Below are positions 1 to 6,942 of a stretch of 7,042 bases of DNA, piece by piece. Origin of the DNA: Acidobacteriota bacterium. Lineage in GTDB: Bacteria > Acidobacteriota > Terriglobia > UBA7540. Each line of letters starts with the position of its first letter. Positions within the stretch are counted from its first letter, which is position 1. Location of the stretch: assembly GCA_021789565.1 (NCBI GenBank), contig JAJYJL010000419.1, positions 1 through 7,042 of the forward strand, written 5' to 3'. The notes under the pieces were generated by a model that made no database searches, was not told the origin of the DNA, and saw nothing but the letters and a program-made list of their open reading frames with translations. The translations under genes and the position numbers were made by a program.

Positions 1-638
1 GAACCCGTTACCACGTTGTAAGCCCCTGCGGGCACGCCCGCCTCAATGGCCAGCCGCGCCAGGCGCAACGCACTGAGGGGCGTGTTCTCAGAAGGCTTGT
101 GGACCACGCTGTTGCCGGCCGCGAGTGCCGGTCCGATCTTATGGAGCGCAAGATTGAGGGGAAAATTAAACGGCGTAATGGCAGCGATCACGCCCAGAGG
201 CTCCCGCACCGTCATGGCCCATCGGCCTTTGCCCGTAGGCGCCGATTCCATCGGGACCACCTCGCCATGCAGACCACGCGCGGCGTCGACTGAGGCCGCA
301 AGCGTCTGTTGCCCGCGCGCCACCTCGCCTCGCGCTTCGCGAATGGTTTTGCCGGTTTCAAGCGTGACCAGGCGCGCAAACTCTTCGGCGTCACGCTCCA
401 GCAGGCTGCGCATGCGCTGGAGCAGCTCAGCGCGTTCATACTGGGTGAGGTTGGCCATAGCCTCTGCGCCCACCTGGGCCGCCTTGACAGCCCGGTCGAC
501 CGTGGCGGCGTCGGCATCGTAGACTTCCGCCACCGGCGTACCGTCATAAGGAAGGCTGATGGTCCGCACCTGAGACGTGCGGATCCATTCGCTGCCAATC
601 AGCATCAGAAAGGTCTGTTTTTCAATTGCCGGTTTCAT
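1..638 (-). CDS. Aldehyde dehydrogenase, N-terminal part (runs off the left edge)
   Basis: This gene encodes an NAD(P)-dependent aldehyde dehydrogenase, which oxidises an aldehyde to the carboxylic acid, probably in the cytoplasm. Only the first 212 codons are present; the catalytic cysteine and C-terminal half lie outside the window. The reading frame is open from the ATG at 638 to base 1. Visible family features are TLETGKTIREA (residues 93-103), REPLGV (145-150), AITPFNFPLNL (153-163) with the conserved asparagine N158 of the active site, and HKPSENTPLSA (180-190) with K181 of the cofactor-binding site. The sequence most resembles the lactaldehyde / succinate-semialdehyde dehydrogenase branch as I remember it, but the substrate cannot be read from this half. 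A GAAGGA ribosome-binding site 8 bases upstream supports the start. The gene is divergent from the lipid cluster, so a role in oxidising a fatty aldehyde from that pathway is only a possibility. Confidence 0.93.
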   Translation of the reverse strand, partial: MKPAIEKQTFLMLIGSEWIRTSQVRTISLPYDGTPVAEVYDADAATVDRAVKAAQVGAEAMANLTQYERAELLQRMRSLLERDAEEFARLVTLETGKTIREARGEVARGQQTLAASVDAARGLHGEVVPMESAPTGKGRWAMTVREPLGVIAAITPFNFPLNLALHKIGPALAAGNSVVHKPSENTPLSALRLARLAIEAGVPAGAYNVVTG

Positions 639-646
639 AATAAGTG

Positions 647-652
647 TCCTTC
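647..652 (-). promoter_or_regulatory. Ribosome-binding site of the aldehyde dehydrogenase gene
   Basis: Read on the minus strand this is GAAGGA, ending 8 bases before the ATG at 638. It is the best Shine-Dalgarno match in the window and fixes the start of the aldehyde dehydrogenase. Confidence 0.7.
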
Positions 653-908
653 TTTCCTACGATTTGGCCCCTGGTGGCTTACCCCGGCCTATTAAGGCCC
701 GGATCGGAGGCGACCAAACGCTGCAACCAGCGCCATTGACTATTCTGAACGAATACAGTGGATGTGGCCAGGAATTCAATCGGCAGGGCCATTAACAGCC
801 GCACCTGACAAGCAGGTCGTCGAAGAGGACCCAACTGGCCTGCGGCAAGGATCAGGCTTGTCCGGTCTCCTGGCGGCACAGGATCATTGTGTTCCCCTTG
901 ACTCCCGG

Positions 909-937
909 TTGCAGAGCGGGCACATTTCCGCTAAGAT
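909..937 (+). promoter_or_regulatory. Candidate sigma-70-like promoter for the lipid cluster
   Basis: TTGCAG (909-914) and TAAGAT (932-937) are separated by 17 bases, the usual spacing for -35 and -10 boxes. TTG and four of the six -10 positions match consensus, so the match is modest. Transcription from here would give a leader of roughly 130 bases before the ATG at 1074. A second TTGACT at 898-903 lacks a -10 box at proper distance. The promoter consensus of the host is unknown, so this is a weak call. Confidence 0.25.
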
Positions 938-1073
938 ACGCTTCACGAGGAAGGCTCCTGGTAATGTGCTGCAGGAAGAAGGCGCAGCCATGAGAACGCG
1001 GTGGGGAGGGCGATCTGTTGCCAAAGCCCCGGACCCAGAAGTCCCCAGCCGGATGAATTCCTGATTTGATGCG

Positions 1074-1700
1074 ATGATTACCCGGAAAATCGGTGACGTT
1101 TGCTGGTATGGCTATGACGCGATCATACGGTCATTTGTAAAGATCAGAGTTAATCCCAACTTGCTGAGCTTTACGGGCTTTGCCATCAATCTGGTTGCCG
1201 CTTATCTGTTTGCTTACGGCTATTTCCGCTGGGCGGGCGTAACCATTATTTTGGGCGGGATTTTTGACCTGACAGACGGCCCGGTAGCCCGCACTACGCG
1301 CCGGGTAACACCTTTCGGCGGCTTTTTTGATTCGGTGCTGGATCGCTATTCCGACCTGTCTCTGCTGGTCGGCCTGTTAGTTTATTACGGCCGGGTCAAC
1401 CGTTTCATGTACGTGGTAGTGGTGGCTCTGGCGATGATCGGCTCCGTGATGACCAGTTATTCAAGGGCACGCGCGGAGAACCTGATCCCTTCCTGTAAGG
1501 TGGGCTTTCTGGAGCGGCCCGAGCGCGTGGTTCTGATCATTATCGGGGCGCTTTTTGACCGCATGGCGCCGGTACTATGGGTGATTGTGGTGCTCTCAAA
1601 CCTAACCGTCGTTCACCGCGTGATCCACACCTACCATGAAGCCCGGCGGATGGAAGCCGAAGCCAATACGACTCCTGCCGCGCCGGTAGCCCAATCTTGA
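1074..1700 (+). CDS. CDP-alcohol phosphatidyltransferase, phosphatidylinositol-phosphate-synthase-like
   Basis: This 208-residue integral membrane enzyme belongs to the CDP-alcohol phosphatidyltransferase family, which joins a CDP-activated lipid (such as CDP-diacylglycerol) to a hydroxyl-bearing headgroup and releases CMP. The full catalytic signature DX2DGX2ARX8GX3DX3D is present: D65, D68, G69, A72, R73, G82, D86 and D90. Upstream is the usual NPNLLSFTG stretch (residues 27-35), and about six hydrophobic segments fit the family fold. SYSRARAE (128-135) followed by GFLERPERVV (144-153) resembles the region that binds inositol phosphate in mycobacterial-type phosphatidylinositol-phosphate synthases, so a sugar- or inositol-phosphate acceptor is plausible; glycerol-phosphate or another alcohol is not excluded. 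The start is the only practical choice, because an in-frame stop lies at 1062-1064. No good ribosome-binding site is visible. It is the first gene of the plus-strand cluster and would supply the headgroup step. Confidence 0.9.
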   Translation: MITRKIGDVCWYGYDAIIRSFVKIRVNPNLLSFTGFAINLVAAYLFAYGYFRWAGVTIILGGIFDLTDGPVARTTRRVTPFGGFFDSVLDRYSDLSLLVGLLVYYGRVNRFMYVVVVALAMIGSVMTSYSRARAENLIPSCKVGFLERPERVVLIIIGALFDRMAPVLWVIVVLSNLTVVHRVIHTYHEARRMEAEANTTPAAPVAQS

Positions 1701-1734
1701 CAGCGGCTTCGAGCGGTCGATAACATGGAACAGC

Positions 1735-1754
1735 TCAGGCCCCGAAGGGCTTGA
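1735..1754 (+). other. Hairpin between the headgroup and reductase genes
   Basis: TCAGGCCC and GGGCTTGA form an eight-pair stem (one G-T wobble) closed by the four-base loop CGAA. It lies in the 79-base gap, ending 25 bases before the reductase ATG. There is no T-run after it, so it is unlikely to be a strong terminator. It could stabilise or process the message between the two genes, or be chance in GC-rich DNA. Confidence 0.4.
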
Positions 1755-1779
1755 AGCGGGTCTGGTTCCCTGCCTGCAG

Positions 1780-3351
1780 ATGGCGCAACAATCACAATTG
1801 ACGGATGCTGGGCGAACCTTCCGGGAGAACGAAATCCTCTTAACCGGAGGAAATGGATTCCTGGGCAAAGTGATCCTGGCAATGCTGCTGGAGCGGTATC
1901 CCGACCTGAAGCATCTCCACTTGTTGCTGCGGCCCGCCCGGGGCCTTTCCGCGGCGGAGCGTTTTAACAGCGAAATCATGGATTCGCCGGTAATGGCCGC
2001 GCTGGTCGCGACGGCAGGCGAAGAATTTGTCCGGGAGAGAGTCAGCGTCTGGCCCGGCGAACTCAGCCAAACCGGTTGCGGGCTCGACGAGCAGGCGCTG
2101 AAGGTGATTGCGGCCCGCGTAAAGCTGATCATCAATTGCGCAGGAAAAGTTGAGTTTTTCCCTCCCGTCGACGAGTCGCTGAAGGCCAATGTTGACGGCG
2201 TGGAAAATGCCATCGCTCTGGCCCGGCGTGCTGGCGCCCGGCTTCTGCACATTTCCACCTGCTTTGTTTCCGGCGAGGCCAACGGCCTGATTGAAGAAAC
2301 CGAGCCCATCCTCGGTTTCTACCCGCACCGCAAAGGGCCCGACGATAACGCCTTCAACGTTCTCAATGAGCTTGCTTACTGCCGCGAGCAGGCCCGGTTG
2401 ATTACCGAAGGTGAAACAACCAGTGAGGATTCCAGAGCCCGGTCCAAAGAAACAGTGCAGAAACTTGTAGCGCTGGGTAAGCGGCGGGCAGAACACTGGG
2501 GATGGGTCAACACTTATACCTACTCAAAAAGCCTGGGCGAACAACTGATCGCGCAGGAAAAGGACCTCGCGTGGTCTATCGTACGCCCGGCGATCGTTGA
2601 AAGCGCCTTGCGGTTTCCCTTCCCCGGCTGGATTGAAGGCGGGAGGACCGCGGCGCCGCTTGTACTGATGGCCATGGGCGGACTGAAGCACTGGCCCGTG
2701 CGACGCAACACTCCGCTGGAAGTCGTTCCCGTGGACCTGGTGGCAGCGGCGATTCTGGCAGTGGGCGCGCTGCTGCTGGACGGCCGCGCGGAAAATGTTT
2801 ATCAACTGGGAACGGCGGACGTGAATCCCATCAGGCTGGGACCGCTGGTGAATCTGCTGCGGCAGGAAGCGAGAAAACGGGTGCGCCGGTACGGCAAAGG
2901 AGGACTACGCATCCGCATTGCCGCTTCGCGCGGGCGGGCGCGCTTTATTTCGTTGGAAGAAGCGCGGGCCCGGCGGCTGAAGCTGGAAAAACGTATTCAG
3001 CGGGCGCAGGCTATCATTGACCGCATGCACGGTGCCGTGAAAAACGTCAGGTTGCCGGGGAAAAAATCTCTGGCGGGCTGGCAGAGCGCACTGCGCACCC
3101 TGGGCTTGCAAGCGCGGTTCCGGGAGCAGACACTCGACCAATACCTGCCGTTCATCCTTTACAATCGTTACATCTTTGAATCGGAAAACATTCGAACCGC
3201 GTACAGCCGAATTTCCGAAAGAGACAAGATGTTGCTGCCTTGGGACCCCGAACGGATTCACTGGAAAAATTATTGGATCCACCATCAAATCGAAGGAATT
3301 GAAAAGTGGGTTCAGCCCGAAGCCGTGAAGGAATGGTCGTTTAAGATATAA
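1780..3351 (+). CDS. Alcohol-forming fatty acyl-CoA/ACP reductase (FAR)
   Basis: This 523-residue protein is a fatty acyl reductase that uses NAD(P)H to convert an acyl thioester to a fatty aldehyde and then a fatty alcohol. The N-terminal Rossmann domain (about 17-350) has the nucleotide loop TGGNGFLGK (22-30), NCAGKVEF (119-126), LLHISTCFVSG (155-165) and the catalytic YX3K pair Y246/K250 in NTYTYSKSLGEQL. IVRPAIVES (267-275) and PFPGWIEGG (280-288) are hallmark FAR segments, as is VVPVDLVAAAI (315-325). The C-terminal part (about 455-510), with YIFESEN and IHWKNYW, fits the FAR C-terminal (male-sterility) domain. The alternation of motifs closely follows the roughly 510-residue Marinobacter-type bacterial FAR as I remember it. 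A strongly basic stretch (364-430) between the domains may contact membrane or carrier protein. The ATG is the only start: the frame upstream is open back to a TAG at 1687-1689 but contains no ATG, GTG or TTG. Its neighbour could supply acyl-ACP substrate. Confidence 0.9.
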   Translation: MAQQSQLTDAGRTFRENEILLTGGNGFLGKVILAMLLERYPDLKHLHLLLRPARGLSAAERFNSEIMDSPVMAALVATAGEEFVRERVSVWPGELSQTGCGLDEQALKVIAARVKLIINCAGKVEFFPPVDESLKANVDGVENAIALARRAGARLLHISTCFVSGEANGLIEETEPILGFYPHRKGPDDNAFNVLNELAYCREQARLITEGETTSEDSRARSKETVQKLVALGKRRAEHWGWVNTYTYSKSLGEQLIAQEKDLAWSIVRPAIVESALRFPFPGWIEGGRTAAPLVLMAMGGLKHWPVRRNTPLEVVPVDLVAAAILAVGALLLDGRAENVYQLGTADVNPIRLGPLVNLLRQEARKRVRRYGKGGLRIRIAASRGRARFISLEEARARRLKLEKRIQRAQAIIDRMHGAVKNVRLPGKKSLAGWQSALRTLGLQARFREQTLDQYLPFILYNRYIFESENIRTAYSRISERDKMLLPWDPERIHWKNYWIHHQIEGIEKWVQPEAVKEWSFKI

Positions 3352-3403
3352 CGGGAAGGGCGTCAGGCAACGGTTTCACGCATCGCAGGAAAAAGGCAAC
3401 CCG

Positions 3404-3481
3404 TCAGACTGAGTGTAACGAAGCATCTGCTGTTAATCCGCCACAGCAAACAAAGCAGGTTCTTCGCATTGCTCAGGATGA
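3404..3481. repeat. Imperfect palindromic intergenic element
   Basis: The left arm (3409-3431) begins CTGAGTG and ends CGAAGCATCTGCT; the right arm (3454-3476) begins AGCAGG and ends TTCGCATTGCTCAG. Read as reverse complements, the arms agree at 16 of 23 positions, and the outer TCA (3404-3406) matches the TGA of GATGA (3477-3481). Inside, TGCTGT (3428-3433) and ACAGCA (3443-3448) form an alternative small hairpin. The layout resembles a dispersed palindromic repeat that I associate with acidobacterial intergenic DNA; that link is from memory. It fills more than half of the 131-base gap between reductase and carrier-ligase genes and reaches the start codon of the latter. No second copy was found in the window. 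Confidence 0.55.
3475..3478 (+). promoter_or_regulatory. Likely ribosome-binding site of the carrier-ligase fusion gene
   Basis: AGGA lies 4 bases before the ATG at 3483, a short spacing. It is part of the right end of the palindromic element. In-frame ATGs at 3501 and 3516 lack a better-placed site, so 3483 was kept as start; the choice affects only residues before the carrier domain. Confidence 0.4.
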
Positions 3482-3482
3482 T

Positions 3483-6311
3483 ATGCCCGAATCACTTTGC
3501 ATGAGCAATCAGGAAATGACAACAACGCCTCGACAAATCGACGCGGCGAAGATTGAAGAGCAGATGCTGCAGATTGTTCGCGAGCTTCTGGCCGAGCTGG
3601 GATCGGCGCGCGCGGCGGAATCGGTCACGCTGAGTTCTTCGCTTGAGAGAGACCTGGGACTGGGAAGCCTGGAGATGGTGGAGTTGCTGGTGCGTACGGA
3701 AGCGCGCTTCAACGTCCGGCTGCCCGACCGTATTGCTGAAGAAGCCGATACGCCTGGCGATTGGGTGCGCGCCGTTGCCGGCAGCGAAGATGAAGCGCCA
3801 GCAGCCTCGCAGCGCTACACCATCAGGCAGCCCGGGCGTGTTGCACCGCCGCCACCGGAATCAGCCCGGACACTGATTGAAGTTTTGCGCAAGCACGCCG
3901 AGGTCGATCCGGAGCGCGTCCAGGCGCACGTGCTGGAGGGCAACTCCGGCGAAGACATCAGCTACGGCAAGCTGCTGGCCACAGCTTCAGACGTGGCAGC
4001 CGGTCTGGTTTCTGCGGGGCTGCGGCGGAATGAAACCGTTGCTATCATGCTGCCCACGTCGCCACAATTTTTCTACGCCTTTTTTGGCGTCATGCTGGCG
4101 GGCGGAATCGCGGTACCCATCTATCCTCCGGCACGTCCGGACAAGATTGAGGAATACGTCCGCAGACAGGTGGGAATTCTCCGCAACGCGGAAGTGCGAT
4201 TTCTGATTAGTTTTGAAGCGGTCCGGCGAGTTTCCGAACTTCTCCGCCTGAATCTTCCCAGCATTCTGGGCGTGACCACCGTCGAAGACCTCGCCGCGAG
4301 TGGCACGAGGTTGCAGCCTGGTGCCATCGAAGCCGCTGAAGCGGCTTTTATCCAGTACACCTCCGGCAGCACCGGCGAACCCAAGGGCGTGGTGCTGACG
4401 CAATCGAACCTGCTGGCCAACATTCGCGGCATCGGCTGGGCGGTGAACGTGCAGCCCTCAGACATTGTGGTGAGCTGGCTGCCGCTTTATCACGACATGG
4501 GCCTGATCGGCTCATGGCTTTACAGCGTTTACTATGCCCTGCCCATCACGATTCTTTCGCCGTTGGCTTTTCTGCGCCGGCCGGAAAAGTGGTTGTGGGC
4601 GTTGCATGACTCCGGCGGCACGCTCTGCCCCGCTCCGAATTTCTCCTACGAACTTTGTGCGCGCAAGATTCCCGACAGCGCGATCGAAGGGCTTGACCTG
4701 AGCGCCTGGCGCGTGGCCATCAACGCCGGTGAGGCGGTGCTTCCCGACACGCTGGAACGCTTTGAAAAGCGCTTCAAGCCTTATGGCTTCCGGGCTGAGA
4801 GTTTTGTGCCGTGTTACGGACTTGCCGAATCCTCCGTAGCGCTGGCGTTTCCACCCATCAACCGCAGGCCGGTGATTGACTGCATCCGCCGTGACGTTTT
4901 TGAGGCTGAAGGCAAAGCCGTTCCGGCCGCTCCTGATGATTCCAGCCCCCTGCGCTTTGTGGCTAACGGCACAGCGCTACCGGGGCACGAAATCAAAGTG
5001 ATCGACTCCGACGGGAATCCGCTCGGCGAGCGCGTCCAGGGCAAAGTGCTTTTCCGCGGGCCGTCCAAGACCGATGGATACTTCCGCAACCCGAAGGCGA
5101 CCGCAGCCGTCACCACCGAAGACGGCTGGATGGATTCCGGTGATCTCGGTTACTGGGCCGGCGGCGAAATCCACATCACGGGCCGCGCCAAGGACCTGAT
5201 CATCAAGTCCGGGCGCAACATCGTTCCGCAGGAGGTGGAACTGGCTGCGGCCGAAGTCCCTGAAGTGCGGCGGGGTTGCGTGGCGGCCTTCGGCAGGCGC
5301 GACCCGGACCTCGGCACTGAGCAACTGGTGGTAGTGGCGGAAACCCGCGTGGCCAACAAGGAAGACCTTGACCGCATTGAGGCGGAGGTGATCGAGCGGG
5401 TTGGCTTGGCGGTGGGTATTCCACCCGACAAAGTCGAACTGGTGGCGCCGCAGAGCATTCCCAAGACTTCCAGTGGCAAGATCCGGCGCAATGAAACCCG
5501 ACTGCTCTTTGAGCGTGGCGAACTCGAACTGAACCGCCGTCCGCCATGGCTCCAGATTTTGCGTCTGTGGTGGGAAAGCCTTGGCGTGTGGGCTCGCATG
5601 GTGCTGAAGCACGCGGGCAGGTGGCTCTTCCGCAAGTATTCGCAGGCACTGGTCTCCGTTGTGGCGGTTTGCGGCGGCCTCGCAGCGCGCGCCGTTCCCA
5701 GCCAGGAAGCCAAGGGCGCAATCGTCGCCATGTCGTCAAGATCTCTCCTAAAGCTGCTCGGCCACAAGATCAGCTTTGAGGAGAGCGAGCGGATCGAATC
5801 GGGGCGACCCTCGGTCCTGATGGCCAATCGAGCTGGCGTCGTCGACGCTCTGGCACTGGCCGCCACGCTTCCGATGCCCGTGCGCTTCTCCGATTCCGGA
5901 GCGCTCGATTCCCTTCCGGGCGTCCTGGTTTATCTGCTGCAGCCTATGGTTCTGCCGCCATTTCGCGAGCCCGCGCTTCCCCCGGGTGGCACGTTGCGCC
6001 AGCGCATTCGAAAGGGTTTGGAAGACGGCCATTCGGTCATTGTGCTTTCTGAGGGACCTCCTGCGGTACCGGCCCATCTCAGCCGGTTCCGCCTGGATGC
6101 TTTGGACGCGGCAGTGCAGACCGCCAATCCGATTTATCCTCTCGGAGTTCGCGGAACATCCTCTATACTTGCTTTGGGTAGGCGGATGTCGGGGCACGGG
6201 GAAGCAACGATTACTGTAGGTGAGCCCATTCACATCCAGATTAACGATGTGCGAGAGCTCACCGTGCTGCGGGAGCAGGTCCGGGAAGCAATTGCCAGGC
6301 TCTGCTCCTGA
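3483..6311 (+). CDS. Acyl carrier domain - fatty-acyl-AMP ligase - PlsC-like acyltransferase fusion
   Basis: This 942-residue protein has three parts. Residues about 20-100 are an acyl carrier domain; LGLGSLEMVEL (58-68) places the phosphopantetheine-bearing serine at S62. Residues about 125-680 are an AMP-forming ligase with YTSGSTGEPKGVV (292-304), WLPLYHDMGLIGS (332-344), CYGLAES (444-450), DSGDLGY (551-557), GRAKDLIIKSGRN (567-579) and the C-terminal catalytic lysine K666 in KTSSGKIRR. The HDMGLIG and APNFSYELCAR (384-394) segments match fatty-acyl-AMP ligases that load carrier proteins rather than CoA. Residues about 740-942 align with PlsC-type lysophosphatidate acyltransferases (ANRAGVVD 781-788, SEG 856-858, IYPLGVRG 884-891), but Arg783 stands where the catalytic His of HX4D should be. 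Hydrophobic and basic residues 689-740 may attach the protein to the membrane. It probably activates a fatty acid onto its own carrier domain for the upstream reductase. The set recalls myxobacterial ElbD without its reductase part; the functional link is inference. Confidence 0.9.
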   Translation: MPESLCMSNQEMTTTPRQIDAAKIEEQMLQIVRELLAELGSARAAESVTLSSSLERDLGLGSLEMVELLVRTEARFNVRLPDRIAEEADTPGDWVRAVAGSEDEAPAASQRYTIRQPGRVAPPPPESARTLIEVLRKHAEVDPERVQAHVLEGNSGEDISYGKLLATASDVAAGLVSAGLRRNETVAIMLPTSPQFFYAFFGVMLAGGIAVPIYPPARPDKIEEYVRRQVGILRNAEVRFLISFEAVRRVSELLRLNLPSILGVTTVEDLAASGTRLQPGAIEAAEAAFIQYTSGSTGEPKGVVLTQSNLLANIRGIGWAVNVQPSDIVVSWLPLYHDMGLIGSWLYSVYYALPITILSPLAFLRRPEKWLWALHDSGGTLCPAPNFSYELCARKIPDSAIEGLDLSAWRVAINAGEAVLPDTLERFEKRFKPYGFRAESFVPCYGLAESSVALAFPPINRRPVIDCIRRDVFEAEGKAVPAAPDDSSPLRFVANGTALPGHEIKVIDSDGNPLGERVQGKVLFRGPSKTDGYFRNPKATAAVTTEDGWMDSGDLGYWAGGEIHITGRAKDLIIKSGRNIVPQEVELAAAEVPEVRRGCVAAFGRRDPDLGTEQLVVVAETRVANKEDLDRIEAEVIERVGLAVGIPPDKVELVAPQSIPKTSSGKIRRNETRLLFERGELELNRRPPWLQILRLWWESLGVWARMVLKHAGRWLFRKYSQALVSVVAVCGGLAARAVPSQEAKGAIVAMSSRSLLKLLGHKISFEESERIESGRPSVLMANRAGVVDALALAATLPMPVRFSDSGALDSLPGVLVYLLQPMVLPPFREPALPPGGTLRQRIRKGLEDGHSVIVLSEGPPAVPAHLSRFRLDALDAAVQTANPIYPLGVRGTSSILALGRRMSGHGEATITVGEPIHIQINDVRELTVLREQVREAIARLCS

Positions 6312-6345
6312 TTGAAACAAGGGAAGATTCAAAAGACGCTCTAAT

Positions 6346-6942
6346 ATGCCTACAAGTACATTGGGAATCATCATCCGATTGATTGTGTGCTTCCTGCTGG
6401 GATCCATACCATTTGCGGTTCTGGCCATGATGGGCAGTGGCATTGACATCCGCGACGTGGGGTCCGGAAATCCCGGCTTCAATAACGTCTTGCGGGTGAA
6501 CAAGTGGCGCGCGGTGCTGACACTGATCGGCGATGTGGGCAAAGGCTATTTTGCCGTGTGGCTGGCCAGCCACGGAGCTCCTGGACCGGCACTGGGCTGG
6601 CTATTTGGTTTTGGGGCCATTCTGGGCCATTGCTACTCGCCGTTTTTGAAGTTCAACGGCGGCAAGGGCATTGCAACCTCGGCGGGCGTAATGCTTCAGC
6701 TTTATCCCGTGTGGGCCGCGATAGCCATAGCTTATTTCGCTGGGATGCGAGTGACAGGCAGCCGCCTGAAATGGCCTGAAGCGGGTGCGATGGCTTCCAT
6801 GAGCACATGGGTTGTCTTTACGATTCTGATGCTGGCCTTCGTAAGTTCTGCAAATGCAGTGTACGCCGCTTTGCTGACGCTGTTCCTCGGCTGGAGGCAC
6901 AAGAAGAATTTCCAGAACCTCCTAGCCCGGCGCAACGCTTGA
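6346..6942 (+). CDS. plsY: Glycerol-3-phosphate acyltransferase, PlsY family
   Basis: This 198-residue multipass membrane protein belongs to the PlsY family, which transfers an acyl chain from acyl-phosphate to glycerol-3-phosphate, giving lysophosphatidate. Seen in order: an N-terminal membrane helix ending in LGSIPFAVL (18-26); motif 1, IRDVGSGNPGFNNVLR (35-50), with the essential-type S40 and R50; GDVGKG (62-67); motif 2, GHCYSPFLKFNGGKGIAT (94-111), with the glycine-rich phosphate loop; and a motif 3-like RHKKNFQNLL (184-193) keeping H185 and N188. Two points differ from ordinary PlsY: motif 1 has GFNN where GATN is usual, and the protein stops without the conserved C-terminal glutamate region. 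It may be a specialised paralogue. The start is needed to keep the first helix; the ribosome-binding site is poor. It lies 34 bases after the fusion gene and is probably cotranscribed. No plsX, the usual source of acyl-phosphate, is in the window. Confidence 0.88.
   Translation: MPTSTLGIIIRLIVCFLLGSIPFAVLAMMGSGIDIRDVGSGNPGFNNVLRVNKWRAVLTLIGDVGKGYFAVWLASHGAPGPALGWLFGFGAILGHCYSPFLKFNGGKGIATSAGVMLQLYPVWAAIAIAYFAGMRVTGSRLKWPEAGAMASMSTWVVFTILMLAFVSSANAVYAALLTLFLGWRHKKNFQNLLARRNA

Larger units (their letters stand above)
639..1073. other. Divergent intergenic region, no convincing gene
   Basis: These 435 bases separate the minus-strand aldehyde dehydrogenase from the plus-strand lipid cluster and should carry the promoters of both. 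I see no protein-coding pattern. Structure that can be pointed to: a GGCCT-ATTA-AGGCC hairpin at 686-699, extended by an outer CC/GG pair (684-685 with 701-702) around one bulged C; a small inverted repeat CACA-N7-TGTG at 877-891 that could be an operator; and a weak sigma-70-like promoter at 909-937. No long T-run follows the hairpin, so it is not a typical intrinsic terminator. No clear riboswitch, tRNA or repeat family was recognised. Confidence 0.5.

Noticed and set aside
762..1064. A 100-codon plus-strand open frame in the divergent intergenic region, in frame with the following gene
   Set aside because: The predicted protein has no recognisable motif, hydrophobic pattern or ribosome-binding site, and it covers the place where promoters are expected. 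It reads as translated non-coding DNA.
1840..2496. Long minus-strand open frames opposite the reductase, and similar ones opposite the fusion and plsY genes
   Set aside because: They lie wholly within well-supported genes, have no family motifs, and are expected from GC-rich codon bias.
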